A stretch of DNA of 36,670 bases. Origin: Insolitispirillum peregrinum. GTDB taxonomy: Bacteria; Pseudomonadota; Alphaproteobacteria; Rhodospirillales; Rhodospirillaceae. Shown here in pieces: positions 1-8,565 of the stretch. The DNA is taken from NCBI RefSeq assembly GCF_900156605.1, contig NZ_FTOA01000014.1, positions 1 through 36,670 on the forward strand, given 5' to 3'. The position numbers and the translations under genes are program-made. The first letter of the stretch is position 1. Each line of letters begins with the position of its first letter. The notes under the pieces were generated by a model that worked only from the letters and a program-made list of their open reading frames with translations, ran no database searches and was not told where the DNA came from.

Positions 1-758
1 ATCAGGATTTCCCCCAGCAGAGGCGAGACGGTTTTGTCGTCCAGCGGCGTGATGGAGATCTCGCTGTCATCCATCACGAACAGGAACACATCCTCAATCG
101 CCGTTTTCGGGTGCAGCGTTGACAGGAAAATGTCCCATTCCAGATAGCAGCACAGTGGATCAAGGTATTCGAGGCTCGGAATGGCCTCGGGCAGGGCCAC
201 CACGATGCACTCCCCCAGCGCCCGCAGCTCGTCCAGCAAGCCGAGAGGATTGGTCCCGAAGACCATCGTCTGCGGGGCCAGACGGCAACGGATGTGCCAG
301 CGGCGCTGGCCGTCATCCTGAACAGGGACGGCCTCGGTGGTTTCGGGGCCGCTTTCCGGTGGAGCATCGGGGGAGGCCACCACCACACCGGCCATCAGCG
401 ACAGGAATGTCTGCGTCAGCCGTGCGCCGCGCTCGACATCATTGTGCTGCGCCAGCAGATCGCGAATATGATCTTCGGCTTCCAGCGTGGCGGCAATCAG
501 CTCGGACGACAGGCTTTGTTCGCCGTCACGCACTTTCTGAAAAGCGCCTTCGACGTGATGGGTGAATTCGGCCACCGCATCAAAACCGAACATCGCCCCC
601 GAGCCCTTGATGGTATGCAAGGCCCGGAACGCCCGGTTGACCAGTTCCGAATTGTGCGGATCATGCTCCAGATCAAGCAGAGCGGCCTCCAGATCCTCCA
701 GAAGCTCGGCTGCTTCCTGAAGGAATGTCTCGGCAGGTGATGGCGTCGAAGCAACCAT
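1..758 (-). CDS. cheA: Chemotaxis histidine kinase CheA, N-terminal part (runs off the window)
   Basis: The visible 252 codons are the N-terminus of a CheA kinase, which autophosphorylates in response to chemoreceptor arrays and passes phosphate to CheY and CheB. Residues 1-110 form an Hpt (P1) domain with the motif HTIKGSG; His48 is the expected phosphorylation site. The rest looks like a linker and the start of a CheY-binding (P2) or second regulatory segment. Kinase, dimerisation and CheW-like domains must lie outside the window. The ATG is preceded by AAGGG at a workable distance. It is third in the order STAS, CheY, CheA, separated from cheY by about 200 bp holding a strong hairpin. Family assignment is firm; the P2 boundary is a guess. 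Confidence 0.93.
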   Translation of the reverse strand, partial: MVASTPSPAETFLQEAAELLEDLEAALLDLEHDPHNSELVNRAFRALHTIKGSGAMFGFDAVAEFTHHVEGAFQKVRDGEQSLSSELIAATLEAEDHIRDLLAQHNDVERGARLTQTFLSLMAGVVVASPDAPPESGPETTEAVPVQDDGQRRWHIRCRLAPQTMVFGTNPLGLLDELRALGECIVVALPEAIPSLEYLDPLCCYLEWDIFLSTLHPKTAIEDVFLFVMDDSEISITPLDDKTVSPLLGEIL

Positions 759-865
759 GACACGACCCTTTTTACGGGAAACAGCCTCATTCCACGGGGC
801 GGGAATCAGACATCATCAGGATGGAACAAGGCAAAAGCTGCCCCTTGGCAGAGCCGCACCGGCGG

Positions 866-902
866 CGCCTGCCTTCAGTCCGCTGCTGCCCGAAGGCAGG
901 CG
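866..902. other. Strong hairpin between cheY and cheA
   Basis: An 11-bp perfect stem (arms 866-876 and 892-902, motif CGCCTGCCTTC) with a 15-nt loop lies in the cheY-cheA gap. There is no T-run, so it is not a classical terminator. A second, smaller 7-bp hairpin (937-954, arms CTGACGG/CCGTCAG) directly follows the cheY stop. Together they could be mRNA-processing or attenuation elements that set the CheY:CheA ratio; this role is inference. Confidence 0.5.
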
Positions 903-955
903 GGTATGATGGTGGAATGGTGTCGGCGTCCAGAGGCTGACGGAACCCCGTCAGG

Positions 956-1321
956 TCACCCCAGGAAGCGCTTGACGACAGCCAGAAGTTGCTCTTGCTG
1001 GAATGGTTTGACGATCCAGCCTGTTGCTCCGGCTGCCTTGGCAACAGCCTTTTTGCTGTCGTCGGATTCCGTGGTCAAAAAAACAATCGGGACAAAACGG
1101 CAGGTCGGCAGGGTGCGCACCTGCTTGATCAAGGTCAGCCCGTCCATCCGCGGCATGTTCAGATCGGTCAGGATCAGGTCAACCGGTCCCTTGGCCAGAA
1201 CCTCCAGTGCATCCTGCCCGTCAACGGCGGTCCGCACAGCGTACCCCGCCCCCTCAAGGGCGAAGCTCACCATCTGGCGCATGCTGGCGGAATCGTCAAC
1301 GCTCAAAACAACTTTCGACAT
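956..1321 (-). CDS. cheY: CheY-type single-domain response regulator
   Basis: A 121-residue stand-alone receiver domain. It has the acidic pair in SVDDSASMR, the phospho-acceptor Asp in LILTDLNMPRMDG, the switch Thr in FLTTES and the conserved Lys in IVKPFQ, so all catalytic positions of a functional receiver are present. It has no output domain, which fits a flagellar-motor-binding CheY fed by the downstream CheA. The ATG directly abuts the TAA of the upstream STAS gene, and GGAGG lies inside the end of that gene, so translation is probably coupled. The first 26 residues are identical to those of the partial CheY at the right end of the window, showing a recent or conserved duplication. Confidence 0.95.
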   Translation of the reverse strand: MSKVVLSVDDSASMRQMVSFALEGAGYAVRTAVDGQDALEVLAKGPVDLILTDLNMPRMDGLTLIKQVRTLPTCRFVPIVFLTTESDDSKKAVAKAAGATGWIVKPFQQEQLLAVVKRFLG

Positions 1322-1666
1322 TTATCCCTGACCTCCAGCCCAAAAAGAATCAAACCAGCCCTTGCCACCATCACCGGGGCGCGCCAGCCCGGCCCGGGCA
1401 AGGGTATCGGCCAGGGCGTCTGTTGCCGGAGCAGTCAGTGAGACGGCAATGCCCCGCGCCTGCCCCATTTTTCGGGCAGCGAGCAAAAGTTGTAAAAACG
1501 AGATATCCATTTCATCAGTTGGCATGCAATCCAGCCAAACTGTTTGCACATCCCCTGCCGACAACGCGGCCATCAGGTGGTCTTTGGTCTGCTCGGCCTC
1601 TGCAAGTGTTTGCCGACGATCAAACGTTAATCGTATTTCGGTGCCGCTACGATTGATTTCTACCAT
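1322..1666 (-). CDS. STAS-domain protein, chemotaxis operon head
   Basis: A 114-residue protein resembling SpoIIAA-like STAS (anti-sigma antagonist) domains, including the segment around LDCMPTDEMDISFLQLLLAA. STAS proteins at the head of chemotaxis operons are widespread in alphaproteobacteria, but their role is poorly defined. The position normally holding the phosphorylated Ser/Thr reads Asp-Glu-Met-Asp here, so ordinary serine phosphorylation looks unlikely. The start was chosen at the second in-frame ATG because AGGA lies 5 nt before it; an upstream ATG would add 17 residues without a ribosome site. The C-terminus (RAGLARPGDGGKGWFD) is almost the same as in the right-hand paralogue. Confidence 0.8.
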   Translation of the reverse strand: MVEINRSGTEIRLTFDRRQTLAEAEQTKDHLMAALSAGDVQTVWLDCMPTDEMDISFLQLLLAARKMGQARGIAVSLTAPATDALADTLARAGLARPGDGGKGWFDSFWAGGQG

Positions 1667-2189
1667 GGCGATCCTGTTTATCCATATCGCTGCTATGGAT
1701 TTAATTAAACTAAACACGGGAATTATGCAAGATGATTCCGTATTTTACGAATATCAAGTAATAATGAGTGTGCTTGTTTCCATTCAATCATGAAGGGAAT
1801 TACTGTACGTGATCACTACATGTTTTCTGCATATTTATGAATCTCGCGAGGGGGGGGAATTTTTTTGAAAGAATTTCAGATGATAATATCTCTAAACTGA
1901 ATGTTTTTATAAATATACTTCTATAACAGAAGAGATTCAGAAGCAGGGATGAGAGAGATTAGCGGTAACAAATCTGTATCTATACAATAAAATACAACGC
2001 CCTGTGCGGGGTATGGCGACCCCATTAACATTCCTTCATTTCATGTCAGGATCATGGTCTGTGGAGCCTTTTCATTCATTTACTTATATAGTAGTGTTCA
2101 TATTAGTTTTTTAAAAATAATTATGAAAATATAGGAAGATACCCTCTGGGACTCCCTATTTCAAAGGAGTGCGAACCGGGTGTCAGGGT
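1667..2189. other. AT-rich non-coding stretch upstream of the STAS-CheY-CheA operon
   Basis: No convincing gene is visible on either strand. The stretch is far more AT-rich than the flanking genes and holds homopolymer runs (a G-run followed by a T-run near 1850-1870). It should contain the promoter of the minus-strand chemotaxis operon, but no -35/-10 pair or sigma-28 element could be assigned with confidence. Confidence 0.5.
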
Positions 2190-2220
2190 GGGGATCCCGG
2201 ACCGGGCGCACCGGATCCCC
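2190..2220 (-). terminator. Putative hairpin terminator after the SDR gene
   Basis: An 8-bp outer stem (GGGGATCC at 2190-2197 with GGATCCCC at 2213-2220) starts 8 nt beyond the minus-strand stop codon. No U-tract follows, so it may be only a 3'-end-stabilising hairpin. Confidence 0.4.
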
Positions 2221-2227
2221 GTTCCCG

Positions 2228-2929
2228 TTACACTGATCGGCTCAGACCGCCATCGACGCGAATGTTCTGGCCGGTGATATAGCCCGCACCGTCGGACAGC
2301 AGGAAGGCGACGGTGGCGGCAATCTCTGCCGCCGAGCCATAGCGTTGCATCGGAACACTGCTTCGCCGTTCTTCGGTGGCGGGCAGGCTGTCGATCCAGC
2401 CGGGCAGGACGTTGTTCAGGCGGATGTTTTTCGCCGCGTACTGATCGGCAAAAATCTTGCTGAAGCTGGCCAGACCGGCGCGAAACACCGCCGAAGTCGG
2501 GAACATCGCCGACGGCTCGAACGCCCAGGCGGTGGAGATGTTGACGATGGCACCGCTCCCTTGGGCTTCCATGATCGGCGTCACCAGTCGAATCGGGCGC
2601 ACGGCATTCAGGAAATAGACCTCCATTCCCTTGTGCCAGTCTTCGTCGGTGATATCGAGGATGGGGGCACGCGGGCCATGCCCGGCGGAGTTGACCAGCG
2701 CGTCAATCCGGCCCCATGTTTCGACCGTCAAATTGACCAGCCGCGTGAGGTCATCGACCGACTGGTTGGAGCCGGTGACGCCGATGCCGCCCAGCTCCTG
2801 CGCCAGTTGTTCGCCCTTGCCGGACGACGACAGAATCGCAACACGATAGCCATCCTGCGCCAGTTTGCGGGCGCAGGCCGCGCCCATCCCTGAGCCACCT
2901 GCGGTAATGATCGCTACTTTCTCGCTCAA
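2228..2929 (-). CDS. SDR-fold protein with lost catalytic residues, divergent from the porin
   Basis: A 233-residue short-chain dehydrogenase/reductase-fold protein. The N-terminal Rossmann motif reads TAGGSGMG instead of TGxxxGxG, NSAG replaces NNAG, and PGW plus the C-terminal ITGQNIRVDGG are typical of classical SDRs. The catalytic Ser-Tyr-Lys set seems absent: NISS reads NIST, and where YxxxK is expected, 13 residues on, the sequence is SAVFR. It may bind a nucleotide without reducing it. The start is TTG because a perfect GGAGG lies 5 nt upstream and the length then matches the family; the reading frame stays open further upstream but has no better start. It is divergent from the porin, with a regulatory palindrome in between, suggesting membership of the amine regulon. 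Confidence 0.8.
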   Translation of the reverse strand: MSEKVAIITAGGSGMGAACARKLAQDGYRVAILSSSGKGEQLAQELGGIGVTGSNQSVDDLTRLVNLTVETWGRIDALVNSAGHGPRAPILDITDEDWHKGMEVYFLNAVRPIRLVTPIMEAQGSGAIVNISTAWAFEPSAMFPTSAVFRAGLASFSKIFADQYAAKNIRLNNVLPGWIDSLPATEERRSSVPMQRYGSAAEIAATVAFLLSDGAGYITGQNIRVDGGLSRSV

Positions 2930-3054
2930 CAGAGCCTCCGTATTTGCAAGCCGCCGGTGGGCGGCGATGTTTGAAACTATGGCAGGAAAACTGCGGTCCT
3001 TCGCCTCAGAAAGATTTGTCCGATGCGATAGAAAAGGTGGTGGAGGGTGGGGAT

Positions 3055-3070
3055 TAACCCATCCGGGGAA
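3055..3070. promoter_or_regulatory. Palindromic operator copy A (porin/SDR intergenic region)
   Basis: TAACCCATCCGGGGAA is one of three near-identical copies (A, B, C), each upstream of a transcription unit in the amine block. The half-sites sit in a 7-2-7 inverted arrangement like sites of NarL/LuxR-type response regulators. A possible -10 (TCATAT, 3094-3099) lies about 24 nt downstream, placing the palindrome next to the -35 position of the porin promoter. Binding by the regulator encoded at 8566-9237 is inferred. Confidence 0.6.
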
Positions 3071-3138
3071 TACTCGTTCCGCTGCGCTGCTGGTCATATC
3101 TCTGCCGATGGTTTTCAGAACGACGGGGAGGGGTTGCA

Positions 3139-4536
3139 ATGACGGTGACACACAGGCTGCTGCCGGTGCTGGCCGGGGCGATGGTGCTGGGAAGCGGGCT
3201 GGCCGCTCACGCCGCCGACGCGCCTGCCGGGTTGACGCTGTACGAGGCGGACGGGGCGCGGGTGGCCTTTGACTTTGCCGCCGGGGCCGGGGTCTTTTCT
3301 GCCAGTAACGCCCGGCTGGGGCAGGGGATTACCTCGCTGGATGATGGCAGTACGCAGAAAGACCTGAACTGGGCCGAAGCCTATGTCAAACCGGGCCTGT
3401 CGGTGCGGCTGGACAGCCAGTCCATCGGCTCGGTCTATGGAACGGTGGCGGTGATCGGCTCGACCACGCAAGGGGATGGTGATGCCTTTTCGGCCACCGG
3501 CACCCAGTTGACCCACGGCGGGGTATCGCATGGCGACCTTGAGCGGGCGGCGCTGGGGTGGGCCTCGGGCGATCTGCTGTGGCAAAAGGATGCGCTGGAC
3601 CTGTCGGTCGGGCGGCAGGATTTCGTACTGGGTGATGGTTTCCTGTTGGCGGACGGCAATGCTGATGTCGGCAAGGAAGGCGGCTACTGGTTTGGTGCCC
3701 GCAGTGCCTGGAGTAACAGCATGGTTGCCCGGCTGGGCTGGGACCCGCTGGAAGCCGATGCCTTCTGGCTGAAGAGCGACCAGAATTCCGGCAACATGGA
3801 AATCCACGGCCTGAACCTCGAAGCAAAGCGCGAAGGGCTTGGCTCGGTGGCGGTGGCCGGAATGCGGATCAGTCAGGATGATCCCAATGCCTCGGGGCTG
3901 TTTGGCAGCGATGGCGTCAACAGCCTGCGCAAGGGCATGAAGGTGTGGGATTTCCGCGCACAAGGCACGCCGCTGCCGATGTTGCCGGACCTGTTCCTGT
4001 CAGCGGAATATGTGCAGGAAAGCAATGACACCGACGGGCGGCGGCTGGATGCCAACGCCTGGTATGGCGAGATCGGCTATACCTTCTCCGATGTTCCGTG
4101 GTCTCCGAGCCTCAGCTATCGCTATGCCCACTTCAGTGGCGACGACAGCACCACCACCAGCCAGTCGGAAGCCTTTGATCCGCTGCGCTATGGCATGGTG
4201 CGTGGCTGGGGCTCGTATTTCCATGGCGAAGTCGCCGGGCAGTACCTGCTGTTCAACAGCAACGAAAACCTGCACATGATCCATGCCACCGTCTCGCCGC
4301 TGGAAACGGTGCAGGCCGGGGTGATCTATTATGATTTCAGCCTCGATCAGGCCAGCGCCGGGGCCAGCAAGGACTATGGGCAGGAAGTGGACCTGCATGT
4401 GGACTGGATGCCGCTCGACTGGCTGACGGTCAGCGGGGTCTATGGCCGTTTCATGCCGGGGGCGGCGGCGAAAACCGCGCTGGGTGGTTCGGACAGCATG
4501 GATGTGATGGAGCTGGTTTCGACGGTGAAGTTCTAA
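3139..4536 (+). CDS. Outer-membrane beta-barrel channel (porin-like)
   Basis: A 465-residue exported protein. Residues 1-25 are a signal peptide with a likely cleavage site after AHA. The mature part is rich in alternating amphipathic strands and Gly/Tyr/Trp girdle residues, and it ends in Phe (VSTVKF), the usual signal for outer-membrane barrel insertion. The length and pattern resemble the alginate-export/OprB-like barrel group, but the family cannot be fixed by eye. AGGGG precedes the ATG. It carries regulatory palindrome A upstream and sits beside qhpG, so it may admit amines or other substrates to the periplasmic dehydrogenase; that role is inference from context. Confidence 0.75.
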   Translation: MTVTHRLLPVLAGAMVLGSGLAAHAADAPAGLTLYEADGARVAFDFAAGAGVFSASNARLGQGITSLDDGSTQKDLNWAEAYVKPGLSVRLDSQSIGSVYGTVAVIGSTTQGDGDAFSATGTQLTHGGVSHGDLERAALGWASGDLLWQKDALDLSVGRQDFVLGDGFLLADGNADVGKEGGYWFGARSAWSNSMVARLGWDPLEADAFWLKSDQNSGNMEIHGLNLEAKREGLGSVAVAGMRISQDDPNASGLFGSDGVNSLRKGMKVWDFRAQGTPLPMLPDLFLSAEYVQESNDTDGRRLDANAWYGEIGYTFSDVPWSPSLSYRYAHFSGDDSTTTSQSEAFDPLRYGMVRGWGSYFHGEVAGQYLLFNSNENLHMIHATVSPLETVQAGVIYYDFSLDQASAGASKDYGQEVDLHVDWMPLDWLTVSGVYGRFMPGAAAKTALGGSDSMDVMELVSTVKF

Positions 4537-4621
4537 AATACAGGACTCACCAGCAAATCCCGAGCAGATGGACTCATCTGCGACGACGTATTTGCTACAA
4601 CAGCAGACTCACCACCGTGCA

Positions 4622-4637
4622 TTCCCCATCCGGGGTA
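4622..4637. promoter_or_regulatory. Palindromic operator copy B (upstream of qhpG)
   Basis: TTCCCCATCCGGGGTA has the same core as copies A and C. It is followed directly by TTGACC (4638-4643), a good -35 match, so the site would directly abut the -35 element, as expected of an activator touching RNA polymerase. No strong -10 is visible at the matching distance. The unit controlled would be qhpG, the hybrid kinase and the response regulator. Confidence 0.6.
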
Positions 4638-4701
4638 TTGACCGTTCCGGCGCTGCGGGCTTCCCTGTTGCAATGCACAGAGGCAAAAGGGAGGCCGGGC
4701 G

Positions 4702-6000
4702 ATGGAGGCAGCGGTTGGGGTTGTCGGCGGTGGCCCGGCTGGCGCGGCGCTGGCCATCGAACTGGCGCGATTGGGGGTGCCGGTGCTGGTGATCACCAGC
4801 CCGCGCCCCCGTCGGCGTTTTGAAGGCCTGTCAGACCGTACCGTCGCCCTGTTGCAGCGGCAGGGCTTTGCCCATGCCTGTGCCACGCTGGGCGAGGCGG
4901 GTGAGCGGCAGGCGCACTGGAATGGCGTTGCCAGCCGCCACAACCGCGAATATCTGGTCGAGCGTTCGGCCTTTGACCGGGCGCTGTGCGACGACCTGCG
5001 GGCGCAGGGAATTACGGTGCTGACCAGTGAGGTGCGGTCGCTACAATGGCAGCAGAACCACTGGCACATCACCTGTGGCGCACAGGTGGTGCGGGTCGGC
5101 TTTGTGGTCGAGGCGCGGGGACGGGCGGCGCCAGCAGGGCAGACGCGGCTGCGCGGTCCGGCCTCGCTGGCGGTGGCCCGCTTTTACCACGGCCCGACGA
5201 CCACCGACGCAACGGCGGTAATCCCCTTTGCCGATGGTTGGGCGTGGCTGGGGCGGGCGCAGGACGGTCGGCGGATGGTGCAGTTTACCGTCGATGCCGA
5301 CAGTGTGCCGGGGGCAGGTCATCAGGCGCTGACCAGCCTGCACCAACGGCTGTGCGCTGATGTGCCCGAGGTGGCGGAGTGGGTGCCCGACGGGGTGCAG
5401 GCCGATGGCCCGGCGGTGGCGCGCGCCTGTGACACCTATCTGCGCGATGACCTGGCCGGAGCAGCCTTTCTGCGGGTTGGTGATGCCGCCTGTGGCTATG
5501 ATCCATTGTCGGGGCAAGGGGTGTTTCTGGCACTGGCCGGGGCGTTGAGCGCCGCTGCCGTGGTGCGGACCTGCGTGGAGCGTCCGCAGGATGGCGCACT
5601 GGCCCGGCAGTTTTATTCTGACCGCTTGCTGGGGGCTTTCGCTGAAAAGACTGCCCTCGGGGTGGCGTTTTATCAACAGGAACAGCGGTGGGCGGATCGT
5701 CCATTCTGGCAGCGGCGCCGCGAGGTGCTGCCGGTGCCGGTGCCGACCGTGGCCGGGCTTCAGCGGGTACGCAGGCCGGTTTTGGCCGACGGCTGGATCA
5801 CCGAGCAGGAGGTTTTGCTCACCCCCCGCCATCCACTGGGGGTGTGGCGGGTCGAAGACGTGCCGGTTCCGGCGCTGCTCGATCATGTGCGCCAGTCGGG
5901 GGCCTCGCTGGGGGACTATGCCGCACGCCACCAGTTGGCATTGCCGCAGGTCGAACGGGCGGCCTTGTGGCTGCAACAGGTTGGAGCCTTGGCATCATGA
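4702..6000 (+). CDS. qhpG: QhpG-like flavoprotein monooxygenase for tryptophylquinone formation
   Basis: A 432-residue class A-type flavoprotein. The N-terminal dinucleotide motif GVVGGGPAGAALA (residues 6-18) binds FAD, and the GDAACGYDPLSGQG segment is the second FAD motif of the p-hydroxybenzoate hydroxylase fold. Within QHNDH clusters, QhpG hydroxylates the QhpC tryptophan that becomes the quinone of cysteine tryptophylquinone; this is known of the family. It has no signal peptide, consistent with acting on the cytoplasmic cross-linked QhpC. GGGAGG lies 7 nt before the ATG. The stop overlaps the next start as ATGA. It is separated from the rest of the qhp genes by the two-component system and the aldehyde dehydrogenase. 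Confidence 0.88.
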   Translation: MEAAVGVVGGGPAGAALAIELARLGVPVLVITSPRPRRRFEGLSDRTVALLQRQGFAHACATLGEAGERQAHWNGVASRHNREYLVERSAFDRALCDDLRAQGITVLTSEVRSLQWQQNHWHITCGAQVVRVGFVVEARGRAAPAGQTRLRGPASLAVARFYHGPTTTDATAVIPFADGWAWLGRAQDGRRMVQFTVDADSVPGAGHQALTSLHQRLCADVPEVAEWVPDGVQADGPAVARACDTYLRDDLAGAAFLRVGDAACGYDPLSGQGVFLALAGALSAAAVVRTCVERPQDGALARQFYSDRLLGAFAEKTALGVAFYQQEQRWADRPFWQRRREVLPVPVPTVAGLQRVRRPVLADGWITEQEVLLTPRHPLGVWRVEDVPVPALLDHVRQSGASLGDYAARHQLALPQVERAALWLQQVGALAS

Positions 6001-8531
6001 GCCGCAGTCGAGGCATCCGCAGCGGGGCGTCGGCCCATCCTGACACCGGCAAAGCCCTGCGCGAAGCCATCGGGCGCGGCCATGACACGCCAGGCCTTGT
6101 TTGCGTGCTGGTTCCGCACCAGCGCGACCGTGACGAGATGACCAGCGTCCTCCGCCAGTCGTTTCCCGGCGCAACCGTGGTTGGCTGCACCACCGCCGGG
6201 CAAATGCACTGGGGCAGTTATCAGGACGATATCGTCTCGGTGGTCAGCTTTGCCGCCAGCGAGTGCGTCGCGGTGGCCGAGCGGGCCGATGGCATGTCTT
6301 CGCTCAGCCTGAAAGACGGCTATGGGCTGGGCATGCGGGCGTTGGGGCGGTTGCGGGCACAGGGCATTGAACCGAATGCCTCGTCCTGCTTTGCCCTCAC
6401 TTTGCTCGATGCCCGCTTTGGCAACGAAGACGTGCTGATGACCGGGCTGCGCTCGGCGCTGGGGGATATTCCCCTGTTCGGTGGCGGGGCCAGTGATGGT
6501 CTGGCCCCGCGCGATGTGGCGGTGTTCCATGACGGAGCCTTTCGGCAGGATTGTGTCGTGCTGGTGCTGGTCAGCTTGCGGCGGCACTTCAAGGTCTTTT
6601 CCACCCACCATTACCGCCCGTTGCCGGAAGACCTGATTGTCACCCGCACCGATGCCCGCCACCGGGTGATCGAGCAACTCAATGGCCGCAGTGCCGGCGA
6701 GGAATATGCCCGCGTGCTGGGGGCCAGCATGGCCGAATTGCAGCAATCCGATGCCTGGTTGCCGCCGATGATGGTCAAGGTGGGGACCAGCTACTTCACG
6801 CGCGGGGTGGCCCGGATTGATCAGCACGGCTTTTTGCATCTGGCCTGTCCGGTGTCGCCCGGATTGCAGTTGCGGCTGGGCGAGACAACGGCGCTGACCG
6901 AAAGCCTGACCGCGCTGGAGCAGGAAATCCGCGAGGAAATCGGTGAACCGGAGCTGATTCTGGGGGCAGAGTGCCTGATGCGGCGGGTCGAAGCCCAAAG
7001 CACCGGCCAGTTGGCGGAACTGGATGTGTGGTTCCGCCGCAACCGGGTGGTCGGCTTTTGCGCTTACGGCGAGCAATACCGCTCGATGCACCTCAACAAC
7101 AGCTTTACCGGCATCGCCATCGGTCCCCGCCGCACGGTGTCGCGGCGGGATGAGGAAATTGCCCGCCTGAAAAGCGAGAACGAGCGTTTGCGGCGGGTGG
7201 TCGATGCCCAGCGCGAGCAGGTTGACCGGGTGATGAGTGCGGGCAGCGATACCTTTGGCCTGTTCCAGAACGCGGTGCTGCTGGAAGAAATGGTCCAGCG
7301 CCGCACCGAGGAACTGGCCGAAGCCAATCGCAAGCTGCAAGGCGAACTGGCCCGCCGCCGCCGCACCGAAGAGGCGTTGCGGCAGGCCCGGCAAGAGGCG
7401 ATCAAGGCCAACCAGTCAAAGACCCAGTTCGTCGCCGGGGTCAGCCATGACATGCAACAGCCGCTGAACGCCATTCGCCTGCTGCTGGGCAGGCTGGAGC
7501 ACGAACTGTTGTCGTCTGGCGGGGCCAAGGCGATGCGTCAGATTGACAGCAGCCTGCAAACGCTGGAAACCATGCTGAAGGATTTCTTCGACATCAGCAA
7601 AATGGATGCCGGTGGCTATGTGGTGTCACCTTCGACCTTCCGGCTGGGGCCGGTGTTACAGGACATTGTCCGCGAGTTTCAGCCACAGGCCACCAGCCGC
7701 AACCTGAAAATCAAGCTGGTGGACAGTTCTGCACTGGTGCAGTCCGATCTGGTGATGGTGCAGCGGGTGCTGCGCAACCTGTTGAGCAACGCCCTGCGCT
7801 ATACCCCGTCAGGGCGGGTGTTGCTGGGGGTGCGGCGGGAAAGCCGGGGGGTGCGGGTGGCGGTGATCGATACCGGCATCGGGTTGCCGGAAGACGCCCT
7901 GACCGACGTGTTCCGCCCTTATTTCCAGATCAACCACCCGGATGTGGTGGTTCGCCGTGGCTCGGGGTTTGGTCTGGCGGTGGTGGAGCGGATTTGTACC
8001 CTGCTGGGGGTACGGATTCAGGTGCGCTCGGTGCTGGGGAAAGGTTCGAATTTCTCGATCCTGCTGCCCTATGGCCGCCGCGAAGACTTGCCGCGCCTGT
8101 CGGAGGAAAAGCCGCAGGCGGCTATCCCGACCCCGTTGTCGGGGGCGCATGTGCTGGTGGTCGAGGATGACCGCGCCGGGCAGGAGGGCCTGCTGGCGCT
8201 GCTGGAGGCGTGGGGATGCCGGGCGATGGCGGTGGGCAGCCCGGAAGAGGCCGAGACCTTTCTGATGCGCAGCGATACCGCCCCCGATCTGGTGATCTGT
8301 GATTATCATCTGGGGCTGGGCAAAACCGATGGCTTGCAGGTGGCGCAGCAGGTGGCGGCGCAGGCCGGAATGGTGACGCCGCCGGTGGTGATTTCCTCTG
8401 ACCCTGACCCGTCCCTGCGGCGGGATATCACCGCCAGCGGTGCGCTGTTTGTCGCCAAGCCGCTGAAACCGGCCCGCCTGCGGGCGACGCTTGCCAGTGC
8501 CTTGCAAACGAAGGGGACAGGCAAAATCTGA
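5997..8531 (+). CDS. FIST-domain hybrid sensor histidine kinase
   Basis: An 844-residue cytoplasmic hybrid kinase. FIST_N and FIST_C sensory domains span about residues 15-375, a coiled coil about 380-475, then HisKA with GVSHDMQQPLNAIR (phospho-His484), a HATPase with NLLSNALRYTPSG and DTGIGLPEDA plus a glycine-rich GSGFGLAVVE, and a C-terminal receiver with phospho-Asp769 (ICDYHLG). No membrane segments are seen. FIST domains are proposed small-ligand sensors, and one FIST group (NosP) binds heme. The start is the ATG overlapping the qhpG stop; an open frame extends upstream only because it lies inside qhpG. The regulator gene follows closely. The likely signal is an amine or a product of its oxidation, by context only. 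Confidence 0.9.
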   Translation: MSRSRGIRSGASAHPDTGKALREAIGRGHDTPGLVCVLVPHQRDRDEMTSVLRQSFPGATVVGCTTAGQMHWGSYQDDIVSVVSFAASECVAVAERADGMSSLSLKDGYGLGMRALGRLRAQGIEPNASSCFALTLLDARFGNEDVLMTGLRSALGDIPLFGGGASDGLAPRDVAVFHDGAFRQDCVVLVLVSLRRHFKVFSTHHYRPLPEDLIVTRTDARHRVIEQLNGRSAGEEYARVLGASMAELQQSDAWLPPMMVKVGTSYFTRGVARIDQHGFLHLACPVSPGLQLRLGETTALTESLTALEQEIREEIGEPELILGAECLMRRVEAQSTGQLAELDVWFRRNRVVGFCAYGEQYRSMHLNNSFTGIAIGPRRTVSRRDEEIARLKSENERLRRVVDAQREQVDRVMSAGSDTFGLFQNAVLLEEMVQRRTEELAEANRKLQGELARRRRTEEALRQARQEAIKANQSKTQFVAGVSHDMQQPLNAIRLLLGRLEHELLSSGGAKAMRQIDSSLQTLETMLKDFFDISKMDAGGYVVSPSTFRLGPVLQDIVREFQPQATSRNLKIKLVDSSALVQSDLVMVQRVLRNLLSNALRYTPSGRVLLGVRRESRGVRVAVIDTGIGLPEDALTDVFRPYFQINHPDVVVRRGSGFGLAVVERICTLLGVRIQVRSVLGKGSNFSILLPYGRREDLPRLSEEKPQAAIPTPLSGAHVLVVEDDRAGQEGLLALLEAWGCRAMAVGSPEEAETFLMRSDTAPDLVICDYHLGLGKTDGLQVAQQVAAQAGMVTPPVVISSDPDPSLRRDITASGALFVAKPLKPARLRATLASALQTKGTGKI

Positions 8532-8565
8532 TGTATGATCGTGTTTGGTATTCTCTGGTCGTGTG

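Noticed and set aside
4564-4581. Hairpin GCAGATG/CATCTGC after the porin gene as a terminator
   Set aside because: Only a 7-bp stem with no T-run; too weak to support.
5688-5996. An earlier start for the FIST kinase, adding about 100 residues
   Set aside because: That part lies entirely inside qhpG, is Ala/Gly/Arg-rich in translation, and the ATGA overlap gives a natural start.
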